DNA of 64,000 nt from Pomphorhynchus laevis (GCA_012934845.2 WNNJ02003187.1:62001-126000), one strand, 5' to 3'; shown: positions 23,571-35,375, counted from the first letter of the stretch. Made by a program: numbers and translations. Notes: generated from the sequence alone by a model not told the origin.

Positions 23571-24148
23571 TTATAGAGAAGTGTTCCTCAAACTATTTTG
23601 TCAGCCGCCCCCTTTGAAAAAAACAATATTTATTATGGACCCCCTGATATAAAAAAATATAAAATTCTGATTCACTTATAGTTTATTTTAAGCACGATCT
23701 CCATATATTTAAATAATAGTTTGCGTTAAGTGTTTAATGAGACGGATGTATCTGGTGCGAGTCTACCAGGGTTTTGATTTTCGGTTCTATATTAGTTAAT
23801 AGTTCTATATTAGTTAATAGAAGTCTTAGATTGCCTCTCTGAACTATTTGAAGACGATTTCTTTTCTTTGACAAAAGATTTGTAACTGCGCTAAATCCTC
23901 TTTCGACCAGATATGACGTTGGGAAGGCAATCAAAAACTTCTGAACGATTGCCCATGTTTCGTGCTAACTTATAATCATAAAAATGTGTTGTTTATTTGT
24001 AATGAAGATGAAATTTACATTTTTTTCACCGACCCCCACCTCTCTTTCATGGACCCCCTTTTAATCAAAAATTCTCTACCGCCCCCTGAATCGTCAAACA
24101 GGCCCAAAGGGGGCGCTACGGACCACTTTGAGAAACACTGTTATAGAG
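23571..24148 (-). mobile_element. Complete short hAT element with 8-bp target duplication
   Basis: The element spans 23579-24140 (562 bp) and is bracketed by the 8-bp direct repeat TTATAGAG (23571-23578 and 24141-24148). Its ends are imperfect inverted repeats: AAGTGTTCCTCAAACTATTT on the left and, reverse-complemented, CAGTGTTTCTCAAAGTGGTC on the right, with further G/C-rich inverted blocks (CCGCCCCCTTT). Inside, minus-strand 23734-23934 encodes only the dimerisation end of a ZBED5/SCAND3-like hAT transposase (TSYLVERGFSAVTNLLSKKR). It is therefore an internally deleted, non-autonomous copy. 8-bp duplications and CAGTG-type ends are hAT hallmarks. Confidence 0.9.
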
Positions 24149-24179
24149 TGTACAAGTCGGATTTTTATATTGACTGATT

Positions 24180-24370
24180 TCTGTACTGTAAAATTCGGCT
24201 TTAGACCGAGAATAATCATATTACGAGATATTAAATTTTATTTTATTTTTTTTGGAAAATGAAAATTAAAAATAAAAATGTGTAGTGCATATTACGACCT
24301 GAAACGTTAAATACCTCATCAATAGACAATTTTTCATAACATATAAAAATTATATCAACTGAAAGTGAAC
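24180..24370 (-). repeat. Dispersed repeat R2, copy 1
   Basis: The block runs from TTCGGCTTTAGACCGAGAAT to AATAGACAATTTTTCATAAC and recurs in inverted orientation at 26690-26885 and 27155-27312. No coding content; the family is unknown. Confidence 0.65.
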
Positions 24371-24629
24371 AAAAAATATGACAAAAAAATATTTTTTGAG
24401 ATAAAAACACCTTTAGCTCAAATAAACTCTAAGATGAAGAGAAATGTAATGTTTTTGAGAAGATATGTTCAATTTAGATTTTCATTATAGTATAGTAATA
24501 GAAAAATAAATAAATCATGTCGATGAAATGTTTTAACTTAATGTCGTCTAAAAGTTTTACATAGAGGGGTAAGCTACTCACGCGCGAATTTTGCCTTTAA
24601 GCATATTCTCTCAAATAAAGGTTCATTAA

Positions 24630-24990
24630 TCCTTTATTTTTTGCCTTTTCCCTCGTAAAATGCTTTAATGGACGCCATTGAGACTGTATTTGTTGTGTAT
24701 GACATCCTAGAAATTAGAAATAAGAGGTGTTTCCAATACATCTTATTTCCAATTAAAAATAAGAACATCTTAATTTCATGGTAAAAGGGAAGAATGGGGA
24801 AAGAGAATGCGGGGATTGGGGAATGAGGAAAGAGTGAAGGAGATATTGAGGAATGGGGAAGCTGGAAGGGAAGATTGGCGAATAGGAAGGGGGCAGGAGA
24901 AATTGGGAAGGAAGAATGAAGGGAATGACAGGAATGGTGAAAAGTGGAAGGTACATAAGTGTTACGGAAGGCCACAAGAAAAATAGTCCG
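24630..24990 (-). repeat. Right arm of 362-bp inverted repeat
   Basis: Inverted counterpart of 21583-21944. The pair encloses about 2.7 kb with PLE fragments, the hAT element and an R2 copy. A decayed third copy of the inner end lies at 26500-26575 on the plus strand. Confidence 0.85.
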
Positions 24991-25099
24991 TTGATAGCAT
25001 AGAGTTAATTCGATATACATCTCGTTACTTATTTTACAGATCAATATGTTTTTAAATATTGTCACTCTGGTGTCTGAACCATTCAAAAGCAAAGATGCT

Positions 25100-25770
25100 G
25101 CATTCAGTGGCTGAAAGATATTGGTGAATTTGGTATTTTTCTTCTTTTTTTTATTTTTTTATTTGGATTTGAAGGTCTCACAAAGACAAACTTATTTGTA
25201 ATACCCATAAAGGAAACAAAATGTGAAGTGCATTTAAATGTGCACGGTTTCCGGTGTCCTGAAGATAGAAACAAAGAAAACCAACATTTTATTACGGCAT
25301 TCAAGGGCACTTTGTTTTAAAATTTATCGTATTGAATTGGTTTTGAAGTGAATGCGACTCAAAATGAGTGCGGTCTGTCTGCTGATAGCACAACGTTATC
25401 CTCTGCTACGGTCGCCAATGGCGGAATTACAGCCGCGAGGTCATGTTAGAAATGGTTCTCAAAAAGCAAGATAAATGGCTAATCGGTGGGAATGAAGTGA
25501 TAATCCAGATGGATAAGCTAAAATCGGCAAAAGAAAATGAGATCAAGGTCGTAAAGCGAAAGGAACGTAGATTTTGGGTATGATTGATGAGGCTGCAAAT
25601 CTTAGATACATAATTATGTTTCTATCTTTATTATTTATTATAAAAGGCTCGAGATATGCATGAATAATCGCTGTATTGCTGTCATTCTAACCCCCTAAAT
25701 CAGAAAACATTTTAAACCTGGTAATGCTTAATTATATATAACAAAAGCAATGATTAATGTAACTTATTTA
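25100..25770. other. No gene recognised
   Basis: Moderately mixed composition. Small frames were read on both strands without a family match. Confidence 0.4.
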
Positions 25771-25774
25771 TTCA

Positions 25775-26410
25775 GGTAGTATTATTCACAGCGATTGCTG
25801 AAAGGTTATATTATTATAGGTTACAAGTTGCTAGCCGCAAATGGCTGTTTCAACAGCCATTTGCGGCTAGTAACTTGTAATTGGGCTAGTAATTGGGCTT
25901 GTAATTGTAACTAGTAACTTATAATTGGGCTACTATGACTTCTCATTTGAAACACCTTTTATTTGTCTAAATATAGATGTCTCTACCTTTAAATAATTTT
26001 TTCTCAAAATATTAAAGGATTCTAATAATTCAATTTTATCCATATATTTATATTTACTTGATGGTTTAATTTTTGTTAGATATGCCTTATATGTATTATA
26101 ACATATATGAATATATATTTTCGTCCATCTAACATATCATCGAACTAAAATAAATGCTAATAACTTATTTTCTCTTATTATCTCATTGGATAATAATACT
26201 TATAACATATATTATTATAGGTTACAAGTTACTAGCCGCAAATGGCTGTTTCAACTGTTCACAAATTTTGTTTTCAAAACATTAAATATCAAAATAGAAC
26301 AACGCATCCAAACCGGAATTGACAATCCACTTCTACAGCAGCGTCATTCAGGTAGTATCATTCACATCGATTGCTGGGAAAGTAATATCCACTTAAGTTA
26401 CATCCTTTAA
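25775..26410. repeat. Locally duplicated segment with 29-bp-arm palindrome
   Basis: TTCAGGTAGTAT.ATTCACA.CGATTGCTG occurs near 25772 and again near 26348. TTACAAGTT.CTAGCCGCAA occurs at 25821 and at 26221. At 25821-25880 this sequence forms a near-perfect palindrome (29-bp arms, one mismatch, 2-nt loop). Shorter echoes of TAGTAACTTGTAATTGGGCT follow to 25935. The 74-residue plus frame 26186-26410 crosses this patchwork and is not supported as a gene. Confidence 0.75.
25940..26140 (-). mobile_element. PLE RT fragment
   Basis: The reverse complement encodes the same stretch as 59550-59640: MDKIELLESFNIL, NYLKVETSIFRQIKG. It is a short antisense copy of the central part of the PLE RT, cut before the PMGG block. 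Confidence 0.6.
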
Positions 26411-26499
26411 AGGTTACAACCACTTAACGGTTAACCATTCAAAAATTTTTGTTGATAGCACGTGTACATATTATTCTAAATTTCTTGGATATCAGCGAA

Positions 26500-27320
26500 T
26501 TGAGTCACAATAGCGTCCATTAAAACATTTTATAGAGGAAAATGCAAAATACAAATGGTGGATTCGAGCTAAAATTTTAATAGTTGGTATATTTGACTTC
26601 GATGATTCAAATAATATAAAAAAATCGTTGTGTCCAGAATTGAAAAATTCGAGAAAAATAATTTTTATCATAAGATTTTTTTGTTAACCTTTACTTGATA
26701 TACTTTTATATGCTATGAACAATTGTCTATTGATGATGTATTTCACGTTTCAGATTAAAATATGCACTACACATTTTTATGTAAAGAAATTAGAAAAATT
26801 AAAACATAAAATCGTAAAAATATAAAAATTAGAAATCTCGTAATATGATTATCTTCCGCCAAAAGCCGAATAAGCACACATATATATCTTACTAATTACT
26901 TCTGTTATTGTGCAAAATGGTATATTATTTATCATTTATCTTTATATTTAGTATTTATCTTTACGTAGACTGAGTTATCTAATTTGATATATTTTATATT
27001 TTTATATAGTTTAGATTTATGTATTTTATTTATTTATCTGATCTGATATATTTCATATATTTATATAGTTTAGATTTTTTTTAAATTATGATCAATTTTT
27101 TATTGTAATTTAATATAAATTAAAAAATCTTAAATTAAAATTGACACTTGATATAATCTTTATGTTATGAATAGTTGACTATTGATGAGGTGTTTGACGA
27201 TTCTAGACGTAATATGAACTTCACGTTTTTGGTTTTAATTTTTAAATGTTTTCTACAAAATTAAAAATCTCGTAATATGATTATTCTCGGTCAAAAGCCG
27301 AATAAGAACGTACGTATTTT
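26500..27320 (+). repeat. Partial IR-family copy and two R2 repeat copies
   Basis: 26500-26575 resembles the inner end of the 362-bp inverted repeat (GCGTCCATTAAAACATTTTA). 26690-26885 and 27155-27312 are R2 copies in the same orientation, both with CTATTGATGA.GT.TTT and AATCTCGTAATATGATTAT followed by AAAAGCCGAATAAG. The rest is AT-rich. Confidence 0.6.
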
Positions 27321-27398
27321 ACTAATACCTTCAGTTATGCAAAATATGAGAACAGGAAAAACGCTATTTAAGTAAATATTTTCTGCGTATTTGGTTAG

Positions 27399-28369
27399 GA
27401 ATAATATAAAAATGTAATAACACGTCATTATATAGTATTGAGGTGAATTCTTCCGTGCTTTCTGATGTAATTTATCGGTGTTTACTATCTGTTTGAGTTG
27501 TTTTTGTTTGTTGTTGTTTTTTACTTTATGACAATGACAATTTATGTAATGACATATTTTTACATTTTTACATTAAAATATTACGTTAGGAATTACATAA
27601 AAATGTAATAACACATCATTACATAATATTGAGGTGAATTCTTCCGTGCTTTCTGATGTAATTTGTTGGTGTTTACTATCTGTTTGAGTTTACTATCTGC
27701 TTGAAACGAACCTAATCGGTTAAAAGCTCTTTCATATTAACGTTTCTAGTCGTTGAAAGGCATTAAAAATCTTATTAAGTAATACGAAAATTAATAAATT
27801 TAGACATTTGTAAAAATATCTCAATTATTTTGTTAGCGAAAGCGTACGAACATAAAATTGGCTTGATACTCAATTTCAAATAAATATTTATTTTTCAAAT
27901 AAATATTTTTAATTTATCACAGCTAGATTTCTCTGTGTACAACAATTCTCTAACCACAACGTTTTTAGTCATAGAAAAACTTTAAAAATCTCATTTAGTA
28001 ATATAAAAATTAATAAATTAGATAGTTGTACAAATTTATATAAATTTCAACATCAACGAATTATCAGAAAGCACGGACGAATTTATTTCAATATTATGTA
28101 ATGACATATTTTTACATTTTTACATTAAAATATTACGTTAGGAATTACATAAAAATGTAATAACACATCATTACATAATATTGAGGTGAATTCTTCCGTG
28201 CTTTCTGATGTAATTTGTTGGTGTTTACTATCTGTTTGAGTGTACTATCTGCTTGAAACGAACCTAATCGATTGAAAGCTCTTTAGTATTAACGTTTCTA
28301 GTCGTTAAAAGGCATTAAAAATCTTATTAAGTAATACGAAAATTAATAAATTTAGATATTTGTAAAAAT
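27399..28369 (+). repeat. 274-bp direct repeat containing a MITE-like hairpin
   Basis: 27544-27817 and 28096-28369 are nearly identical direct repeats offset by 552 bp. A partial third copy begins near 27399. The second copy is preceded by the matching left end, so 28065-28207 forms a 143-bp element with roughly 45-bp terminal inverted repeats (CAGAAAGCACGGA outermost). The first copy lacks its left end. This suggests a small hairpin transposon followed by segmental duplication of it with its right flank. Confidence 0.75.
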
Positions 28370-28636
28370 TTAAGTCAAGTCAATAATAATTAATTCATAA
28401 GTTTCAATTAGGCTTATGTTTTACATATAATGTCGGTTGAACGAATTAATATTAATATTAATACTAATATTATATTTCAATCTAAACTCGTAATTAAAAA
28501 CAAAAAATATGTTCATCCTAATCCGTGTCAATTTATTCTCAAATCGATCACATGAAATAGATATTGTAAAATATATAAATTAGCGCAATAATATTAAAAA
28601 TAAATTAAAATCATTAGCGGAAAATGTTTATGGATG

Positions 28637-28990
28637 GATAATAAATAATATACATTGTATTAGGATAAGATACTAGATAGTTTTATCTGAGGAAATACAT
28701 CATTAGCATGTATTTGGCCCCCTGCTATGTTGGGTAGAGAAGTTAGGGGCCCAAGCTTGATAGCATAGCAGTTCCTCTTGGTGACCCCGCTTCTATGCTG
28801 GGTCGAGAAACCTGATAACATAGCAGCCTAATGACCTCTAATCCTTATACATCGTCTATTATTTATTAGACAATTCATGAAAATTGACTTTTATTTTAAA
28901 TTTTATAAATATGAATTTTATAAAATTTCATATAATTATTTATTAATTATTATTTATAACCATTTATTTTAATTTTTAAATATTTTTTAA
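28637..28990. repeat. R1 repeat copy with both inverted ends
   Basis: It starts with AATAAATAATATACATTGTA and ends with TACATCGTCTATTATTTATT in inverted relation, around the family's core (AAATACATCATTAGCATGTA, GGGCCCAAGC and two copies of the CTATG.TGGGT.GAGA block). This copy contains an internal duplication of the core. Confidence 0.6.
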
Positions 28991-29455
28991 ACTCAGTTAA
29001 ATGATATGTTCATAGTTTAAATTATCTATTTATTTTGAACTACTTTGCATTAATTAATAAATTTTGCTGTGAATCTGAAATTTCAAGGAATCAATTAAGA
29101 TTTAATTTAACGAAAAATTAAAATAAATGCAAGCGCATTTAATTCAAAGCAGAAAGATGTATCCAAGACAATTGCAAAAAGATCATTTAAAACAGAAGAT
29201 TATTCACAAATTGTATTCATGTATAAACAGCTATAATATAATCAGTTATAATCGTTTCATTATTTCATTAATAGTATTTTAATATTTTTTATATCAGACA
29301 TATTAGACAATTGCAGAAAGATCATTTAATAATCAGTTATAATCGTTTCATTTTATATGTATTTACATGTCATATAACTAACAACTTGCTTTCCAGATCA
29401 TCCTAATTTATTCGGCAGCAAATTTTATTGATGTCGTTGCTTGTTTTCTCGCAGG

Positions 29456-29757
29456 ATCCATAATGGCCTTTTGTATAATTTGGTAGTTTGATGTGCTACA
29501 CTGTGTTTCTGGAGTGAAGAGATCCAACAAGTTGTACGAGATCAAAAGTAAGCATATAAAAAGTGGAAACTACCTAAGCTCTCAGAAGATAAAGAACCTT
29601 ATCGGCTACAAAAGAGGATTGCCTAAACGAAAGTGGCGGAAAACAAAAACAGTTACATCACAGACCTGTACAATAATCAAGAGTTCCCCGAAAGTAAATG
29701 TGATATATACCGCCTTGCAAGGTCTCGATCAAATGCCGCCAATGAAGCTATTTTCTA
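29456..29757 (+). mobile_element. RTE-like LINE linker fragment (between EN and RT)
   Basis: One plus frame reads FWSEEIQQVVRDQK, AYKKWKLPKLSEDKEPYRLQ, KVAENKNSYITDLYNNQEF and CDIYRLARSRSNAANEA with two internal stops. The W.EE.......K..AYKKW.......YR..K...K.....K......LY.....E....IYR.A..R pattern is the linker between endonuclease and RT in RTE-like LINEs. The longer 115-residue open frame 29493-29840 is an out-of-frame shadow of it. Confidence 0.65.
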
Positions 29758-29878
29758 ATTTAAAAAATTATTGTATAAATATAAATATTACATGTGTACG
29801 TATTTTAGAAAGACATTTAATACGTGGAATTATTCATTAATTAATAAATGCGAAAATTATTAATTAAATTAGACATAC

Positions 29879-30020
29879 CGTCGACTACTTTAACTTGTTT
29901 GTTTTCAAGATTGCCGGTATTAAGATCTTTAAACATTCGCTGCAAATCTAAAAGTCGCTTTTCATTGTCTGTGTGCATCGGTTGAGGACGATGATAAATA
30001 TTAGTATTTAATGAACTCAT
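29879..30020 (-). CDS. Candidate coding exon of an unrecognised gene
   Basis: On the minus strand ATG at 30020 opens 47 codons (MSSLNTNIYHRPQPMHTDNE, then LLDLQRMFKDLNTG, then QVKVVDG) ending exactly at a consensus splice donor, G|GTATGT (intron begins at 29878). Upstream, TATATTTTAG and TTACAG immediately before the ATG are acceptor-like, so the ATG may lie at the start of a second exon. Composition is balanced and non-repetitive, unlike its surroundings. The short Leu/Lys-rich stretch could be helical. The downstream exon is not evident because the next few hundred bases hold a LINE fragment. The protein family is not recognised. Confidence 0.35.
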
Positions 30021-30049
30021 CTGTAAATTACTAAAATATATATTCAAGT

Positions 30050-30630
30050 TATTTAACCAATATCAACAAAAGTATATCTTTGAAAGAAAATGCATTCTCT
30101 ATAATAGAAAATTTAATGTAAAATTAATCCTTTAATTTAGTTTTGAACATTTAATCTTATTTTAAAATTCGCAGTGACGAAGGATTAATACAAAAATGTA
30201 TTAAATAATATTATAATTTTTGTCATATAAATTTAAATTATTTTTTGAAAATTGCTATATCTGACTAGATTAAGATTGCAATTATTAAAGCCATATTTGA
30301 TACGAAAGAATCCGCTTCCTTATAAAATAGAGTATTACTAACTAAGAGAGTAATTGAAATAATCTCAAGTTCGACGAGCTTTACTACCTGACAGTTGCTT
30401 ATGAAAAGTCAGAGTAGCCTTTATTCTATCTGCCATTGACTTGTAATAGTCTTAGTATTAAAGATTCATGCATCGGTTCACAAAAATTCGGAAATATTAA
30501 AATGACGCCTAAAACGCCTACCTAACAAAATTTAACCTTTAAGTAAATATATATGGATACAATTGAATCAGTAAAAGTCTAAAATTTATAATACACTCAA
30601 CTAATATACTCACAATTTTTCAAAAGTTTA
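30050..30630. other. AT-rich gap, no gene seen
   Basis: Unique-looking AT-rich DNA upstream of the candidate exon. A 5' exon or promoter of that gene could lie here, but nothing specific is visible. Confidence 0.4.
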
Positions 30631-30634
30631 TACT

Positions 30635-31290
30635 GTGAAGATCTACGGGCCGAGCAGTATGCATGCACTGCTTAAATCCGTCTATCGAAGTCTGAAGATC
30701 ATCAGACTGATGATCTTCAGACTGAATGCATTATCACTACTCGATTATATAGTGGCCATAACGGTAGAACACTCATCAATTAAAGGTGGTGTCTGTATAT
30801 CCAAATACCGATCTTCGAAAACTCATTGATAACCCAGTTTTCGGAATGCAATAAGATTTGGTACAACATGCTTTCACGCGATGCTTCTACCCACATTGTC
30901 AATAAGGCAATCCAACTCCGCTAGCACCCACTTTTAAATCCTAATAGAAGGCCCTTAGACACGATTATACACGTGATATTATAGCAAACACGTTCACGGA
31001 AGTAATTCTATGTAAACCGAACCCTACTAAAGCATGTCCATGATATAATTGAATTTAAAATAGCAGCAAGTACAACTGATTCAAACCCGAAATGAAATTC
31101 AGACCCTGAATTATATCCGTCTGTATTTTTTGTGCTTTAGATTGTATGGAGGACATTTAGATCGAGCTTTAATCAATGTCTACGTGTTCAATGTTTTCGC
31201 TGAGTTCAACCTGTCGAGATCAACTTCATCCTATGTCGATGATGAAGAAAGCTAGTTTTTTCCTTTCTGTAATTTTATGTTTTGATTGAA
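30635..31290 (+). mobile_element. Possible I-clade LINE 3' fragment
   Basis: GC-richer than its flanks. Frames around 30770-30960 give HSSIKGG, NTDLRKLIDNPVF and LNPNRRPLDTI, which loosely resemble the RNase H tail of I-clade LINEs (H..I.GNE..D; DLK.LI; LNRR.IT.I). AATAAA occurs near 31289. Near its start lies a perfect palindrome (30690-30722). The assignment is weak. Confidence 0.25.
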
Positions 31291-31299
31291 TAAAATCAT

Positions 31300-32215
31300 T
31301 CAGTGTCTATTGTGATTTGAAAATGTCCCAGAAACATGGGGCAAAACAAGCTTTGTCATATCCAATAGAATTGTCAAAACTTCGAGCACAGATTGAATTG
31401 CAACTTGCACGATGACCGTCAAAATTTTTGTAAATATTGTAATTATTTTAAATATATTACAATATTTCGAAAAATACTGGTCCACTTCTGGAAATCAAAA
31501 ATAATTTACATTAGTTTCCAATATTTCGATATAGCTCTTTAATTAAGATAACGAAACTTTACTTAAATTCATCCAATTCAATCTTCTTATTTTGTAAATT
31601 TATAAGAACGAAATAGGTAGAAATCGTTCAATTATAATAAATTCGGAATAAATAAATTTCTGATGGCAAAGCAGAATTTCTAAATTTTTTGTTGCTCTTA
31701 ATACTAGAAGCACGAAACGAAATATAAAAATTAATTAGCTTTATTGATCTTGCTATAAAAATTTTAATAACAAAATTTGATCAGTATTGGTTACTTCAAA
31801 TTTGTATTTTCATTTATTACTTTTCTGTGAAATTTTATATTTATGTTTTAATGTTGGGTATCAAAACTAGTGACTTGCAAAATCAATCGATCTTTGTTTA
31901 TTTCCTGAGCTTATCCGATAAAAAATTTTATATAAATATCGTAGAAAAAATAAACTAAAAATTAATAAATTTAAATAAAACTGATAAAATTATTTAATTT
32001 TAAATTTACTTAAAATTTAATTATTTTAATTTTTTTTAATAAATTAACAATATAAATCAACATTAAATTCGGAAATATTAAAATAACGCCTATAACGCCT
32101 ATAAAAACAAAATTAAGACTTTAAGTTTAATATATGGATATAATTGAAAAAATATATATCTAAAATATTTTGACGACCGCTAAGTGCAGGCTCAACCGAT
32201 CCGTTGTCGAGTAAT
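31300..32215. other. AT-rich gap, no gene seen
   Basis: No gene or known repeat was recognised. 32060-32120 echoes the phrase AAATATTAAAATAACGCCTA also found at 30490-30515, so it may hold part of a repeated flank. Confidence 0.45.
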
Positions 32216-32219
32216 GTGT

Positions 32220-35165
32220 TCGGTTCAAGTCTCAACTATTGTCAATTAACCTTCTCATAGTGCGGTCTAGTTAACACCTGAATATTCAGGCGGCTAAATA
32301 ACTGATCTGATTTGGTGGAATAGCTCGGATTCCTCTTATGACCCCAAGTGAATTAATCTTTAGAAAGCGAAAGAGGGTCAATGTGGTCTTGATTCCTCGA
32401 CACATAAAATATTGTACTATCAGAGAATATAGGAGACAGCAAAGATCTGAACAAAAACCTGTTTCCTTGCATGAATTGGTATTGGATTGCTAAAGGATAT
32501 GAAACATAGTAGATACCTGAACAAAACAAACTACGACAATTATGACGACGAGACACAATTCAATGAATGGAAATCAAAACGTTGGACAGCTCACCACTGA
32601 CCGAATGAATTGCCAAAGTAATGTTGTCGGGAGGTTGCGAGGAATAGGATAACTAACGTCGAAGTTTACTGGTATGAACTAGACTGTCTACAGGAACGTG
32701 AAACATACTTCACTGAAGGGGAAATAACCAGATCTAGTAAGGGAGGTAAATCGCTCCGGTCTTGAAATAGTCGGACTTACCTCTCCTCATTATTGTGGCT
32801 ACGGTACTGAACTGTTGGATCAAGGTTGAAACTTACACTATTCGGGAGTTGCTATGGGAAAGGTTAACAGGCGAGGGTGAGGATACTTACAAACCCCGTT
32901 GTTAGCTGCAGAGAAGTTTTTCCCGTTACGTTTTTGAGAGTTGTAGTTAAAGGAGGAAATGGGTTAACTGTTACGTGCTTATGCAACCAACACTAGCTCG
33001 GAATACACAGCTTTTGTGGATGATTTTCAGGATTTACTTATAGTAAACTTACGGGTGATTTTCTCATTTTATTAAATGACTTCAATGCTCAAGCTGGCAC
33101 TTACTGTGCTGCCTAGAAGGCAGTGGTGGGAAGAAACGGAACACCCAATCTGAACTTGAGTGGTGTTAATATGTTGCATTTTTGTTCTCGTAACAATTTG
33201 TCAATAAACAATATCATGTTCGAACATAAAGAGATCTACAGATGCACATGGTATCAGGATACTCTTAGTCAACGATCAATGATCGATTTCGTAATAGTAT
33301 CATCTAATTCGCGAAGACATATCATAAACTCAAGTATGAATATAGGCTGAACTCGACCACTATCTTGTAGTTTGTAAGATTCGCTGGCAAAGTAGGCTAC
33401 CAGGCAGACATGAGAAACTTAAACGTAGTGTTATGGTTTGTTTGAAACGTCTGGAAGTTGCCTCTGTAAGGGAAGTCTTTATGAACTATTTCCGGGAGGA
33501 CTTTGCCCAATTGCAAGAAGAGGCGGATAATATCGAACAAGAATAGTTGATATTCAAAATTTCGCTTGACTAAGCGATTTCTAGGAGCCGTGGTTTTAAG
33601 ACTGTAAATGCTTGGTGGTCACCAAGTGACCACCGAAGTTTATGAGAAGTTTACCGAAGTTTATCAGAAGTGGCATATAAAGCAACCATGTCTGATAGGT
33701 CACTAAAGGCTGTAGACAGTATCGACATGCAAAAGAGGTGCAGCTCTGGCAGTCGCTGAGTTAAAGAAAGCAATTTGGGTGCAGTTTTGTGAGCGTATCG
33801 AACTTGATTAATTGCAAGCTTATAAGATGTTCTAGAGAACGATTATAGACCTTCATGTTGGAAAGTAGAAATCTGCACAGACTGTATTAGTCAATTCTCG
33901 ACATCTGCTAACCGATATTGAAGACATACTTGGTCGTTGGAAAGAGCATTTTAGAGGTATCTTTAATACAGATGACGTGTCTTCTATCATGGAATAAGAA
34001 TCTTCTAACTTAATTGAAGATTTCATCACTTTGACAGAGGTCATTACTGTTGTTAACAAATTTCGCAATGGCAGATCTGCTGGGTTTGATCATATTCAAC
34101 CTGATATTTTGAAGAATATTGACGTTTGCACGTAGCACTGAAGTTAAGAAAGGTTCCTAGTGATTAACAAACTGAGGTGGTGATTTCGATCGATAAAAAA
34201 TCGAAAAAAATGTTCAAATTATAGGGGTATTACTCTTCTTAGCTTATCCGGTAAGCAATTTGCATAGAACCTTGAGCTAAGGATACGACCAATAGTCGAT
34301 GGAAAGTTGAAGGATGATCAATGTGGCTTTCATTCTGGTCAAGGAAAAACTGATCAGATCTTCACTCTTCCAACTATTCTCAAACTCACCTGAGTGTGCG
34401 CTTAACCAGTCTATATGTGTTTTGTAGATTTGGAGAAGGCGTTCGACCGGGTACCACGATATAGGTTGTGAGAAGTACTTATGAAAGTTAGCAAATCCAA
34501 AAATGTCTCGATGTGTTCTTCTCGGAACAATGTAGCATTGTTTATATGAATTAGTGATAAGGCCTTACCCGACGTGAGAGTTAAGTACTTGGGCGTATTA
34601 GTATCGAGTGCTGGTAAGAAAAATAACGAGATTGAGAGACGGATCTGTGCTGATAACGCAGTAATGAGTTCTTTGCCCAGATCAATTGTGGTAAAGAGAA
34701 AGCTAAGCCTTAAGGCAAAGCTTTCAATTTATCGATCAGTCTTCTTAAGCATTCTCAATTATTGACATGAACTTTTGGTCATGACTGAAAGGAATAGATC
34801 TCAAGTACAGTAGAAGTAAATGAGTTTTTCTTTCGTGATTTGGTCGGCTTCAGCCTTAGAGATAAACTTCAAAGCTTGGTCATCCGAAAGTATATTTGAA
34901 TAAAGTTGCTGCACATCTACGTTGAAAAAATCAGCTGATGTGGCTAGGCAAGGTTCTGGGGATGGCTAAAAGGGGGTCTTTTTTTGAAGTGTTCCACAGT
35001 GGTCTTACTGGACGGAGACCGCGAGACAGAACTCGGCATAGTTGAAGCAATCAAACTTTCCAGCTTGACAAGGAACGCTTAGGACTATCTGAAATGGAAG
35101 TCTGGTCGGCAACTTCAGGATCTTGATCCTTGATTACGTCTCGTCCATGCACTGATTTCATAAAC
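32220..35165 (+). mobile_element. Near-full-length but broken RTE-like LINE
   Basis: Domains appear in order on the plus strand. Endonuclease: LLNDFNAQAGTYC near 33070-33110, then an open piece 33123-33350 with VVGRNGTPNLN, YRCTWYQDTLSQRSMIDFVI. RT: FRNGRSAGFDHI-like block near 34060-34100, CGFHSGQGKTDQIFTL near 34323-34375, CFVDLEKAFDRVPR near 34415-34455. C-terminal: VRVKYLGVLVSSAGKKNNEI (34580-34640), VVKRKLSLKAKLSIYRSVF, HELLVMTERNRSQ (34760-34800), GRRPRDRTRH-like tail (35010-35040). The GxxQG/YADD region is missing between 34500 and 34580. Multiple stops and frameshifts make it inactive. This type is often labelled 'craniofacial development protein 2-like' in animal genomes. Confidence 0.75.
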
Positions 35166-35287
35166 CAACCTTTGGATCAGTGAAAACAATCAACAAATCT
35201 TGTATATTAAGTAAATGTAATGGTATGCTAAAATATTTTTATAAATCAACATTTTTCAAAACCTTTAAAATCTTTTAGTAAACATTT

Positions 35288-35375
35288 ATGACTTATTTTA
35301 AAGCTTTATAGAATATAAATTTATTTATAAATGTGCAAAAACTAAATCTAAACTATATAAAGATATGAAATATCT
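35288..35375 (+). mobile_element. Short PLE RT fragment
   Basis: The sequence matches 59685-59765 closely (CTTATTTTAAAGCTTTATAG, then AAATCTAAACTATATAAAGA) and encodes SFIEYKF. It is a scrap of the PLE RT just after the PMGG block. Confidence 0.55.

Noticed and set aside
26186-26410. 74-residue plus frame with a GC-richer second half.
   Set aside because: It crosses duplicated palindromic sequence and matches no family I know.
29493-29840. 115-residue plus-strand open frame.
   Set aside because: The neighbouring frame encodes a recognisable RTE-like linker with conserved spacing, so the longer frame is a shadow.
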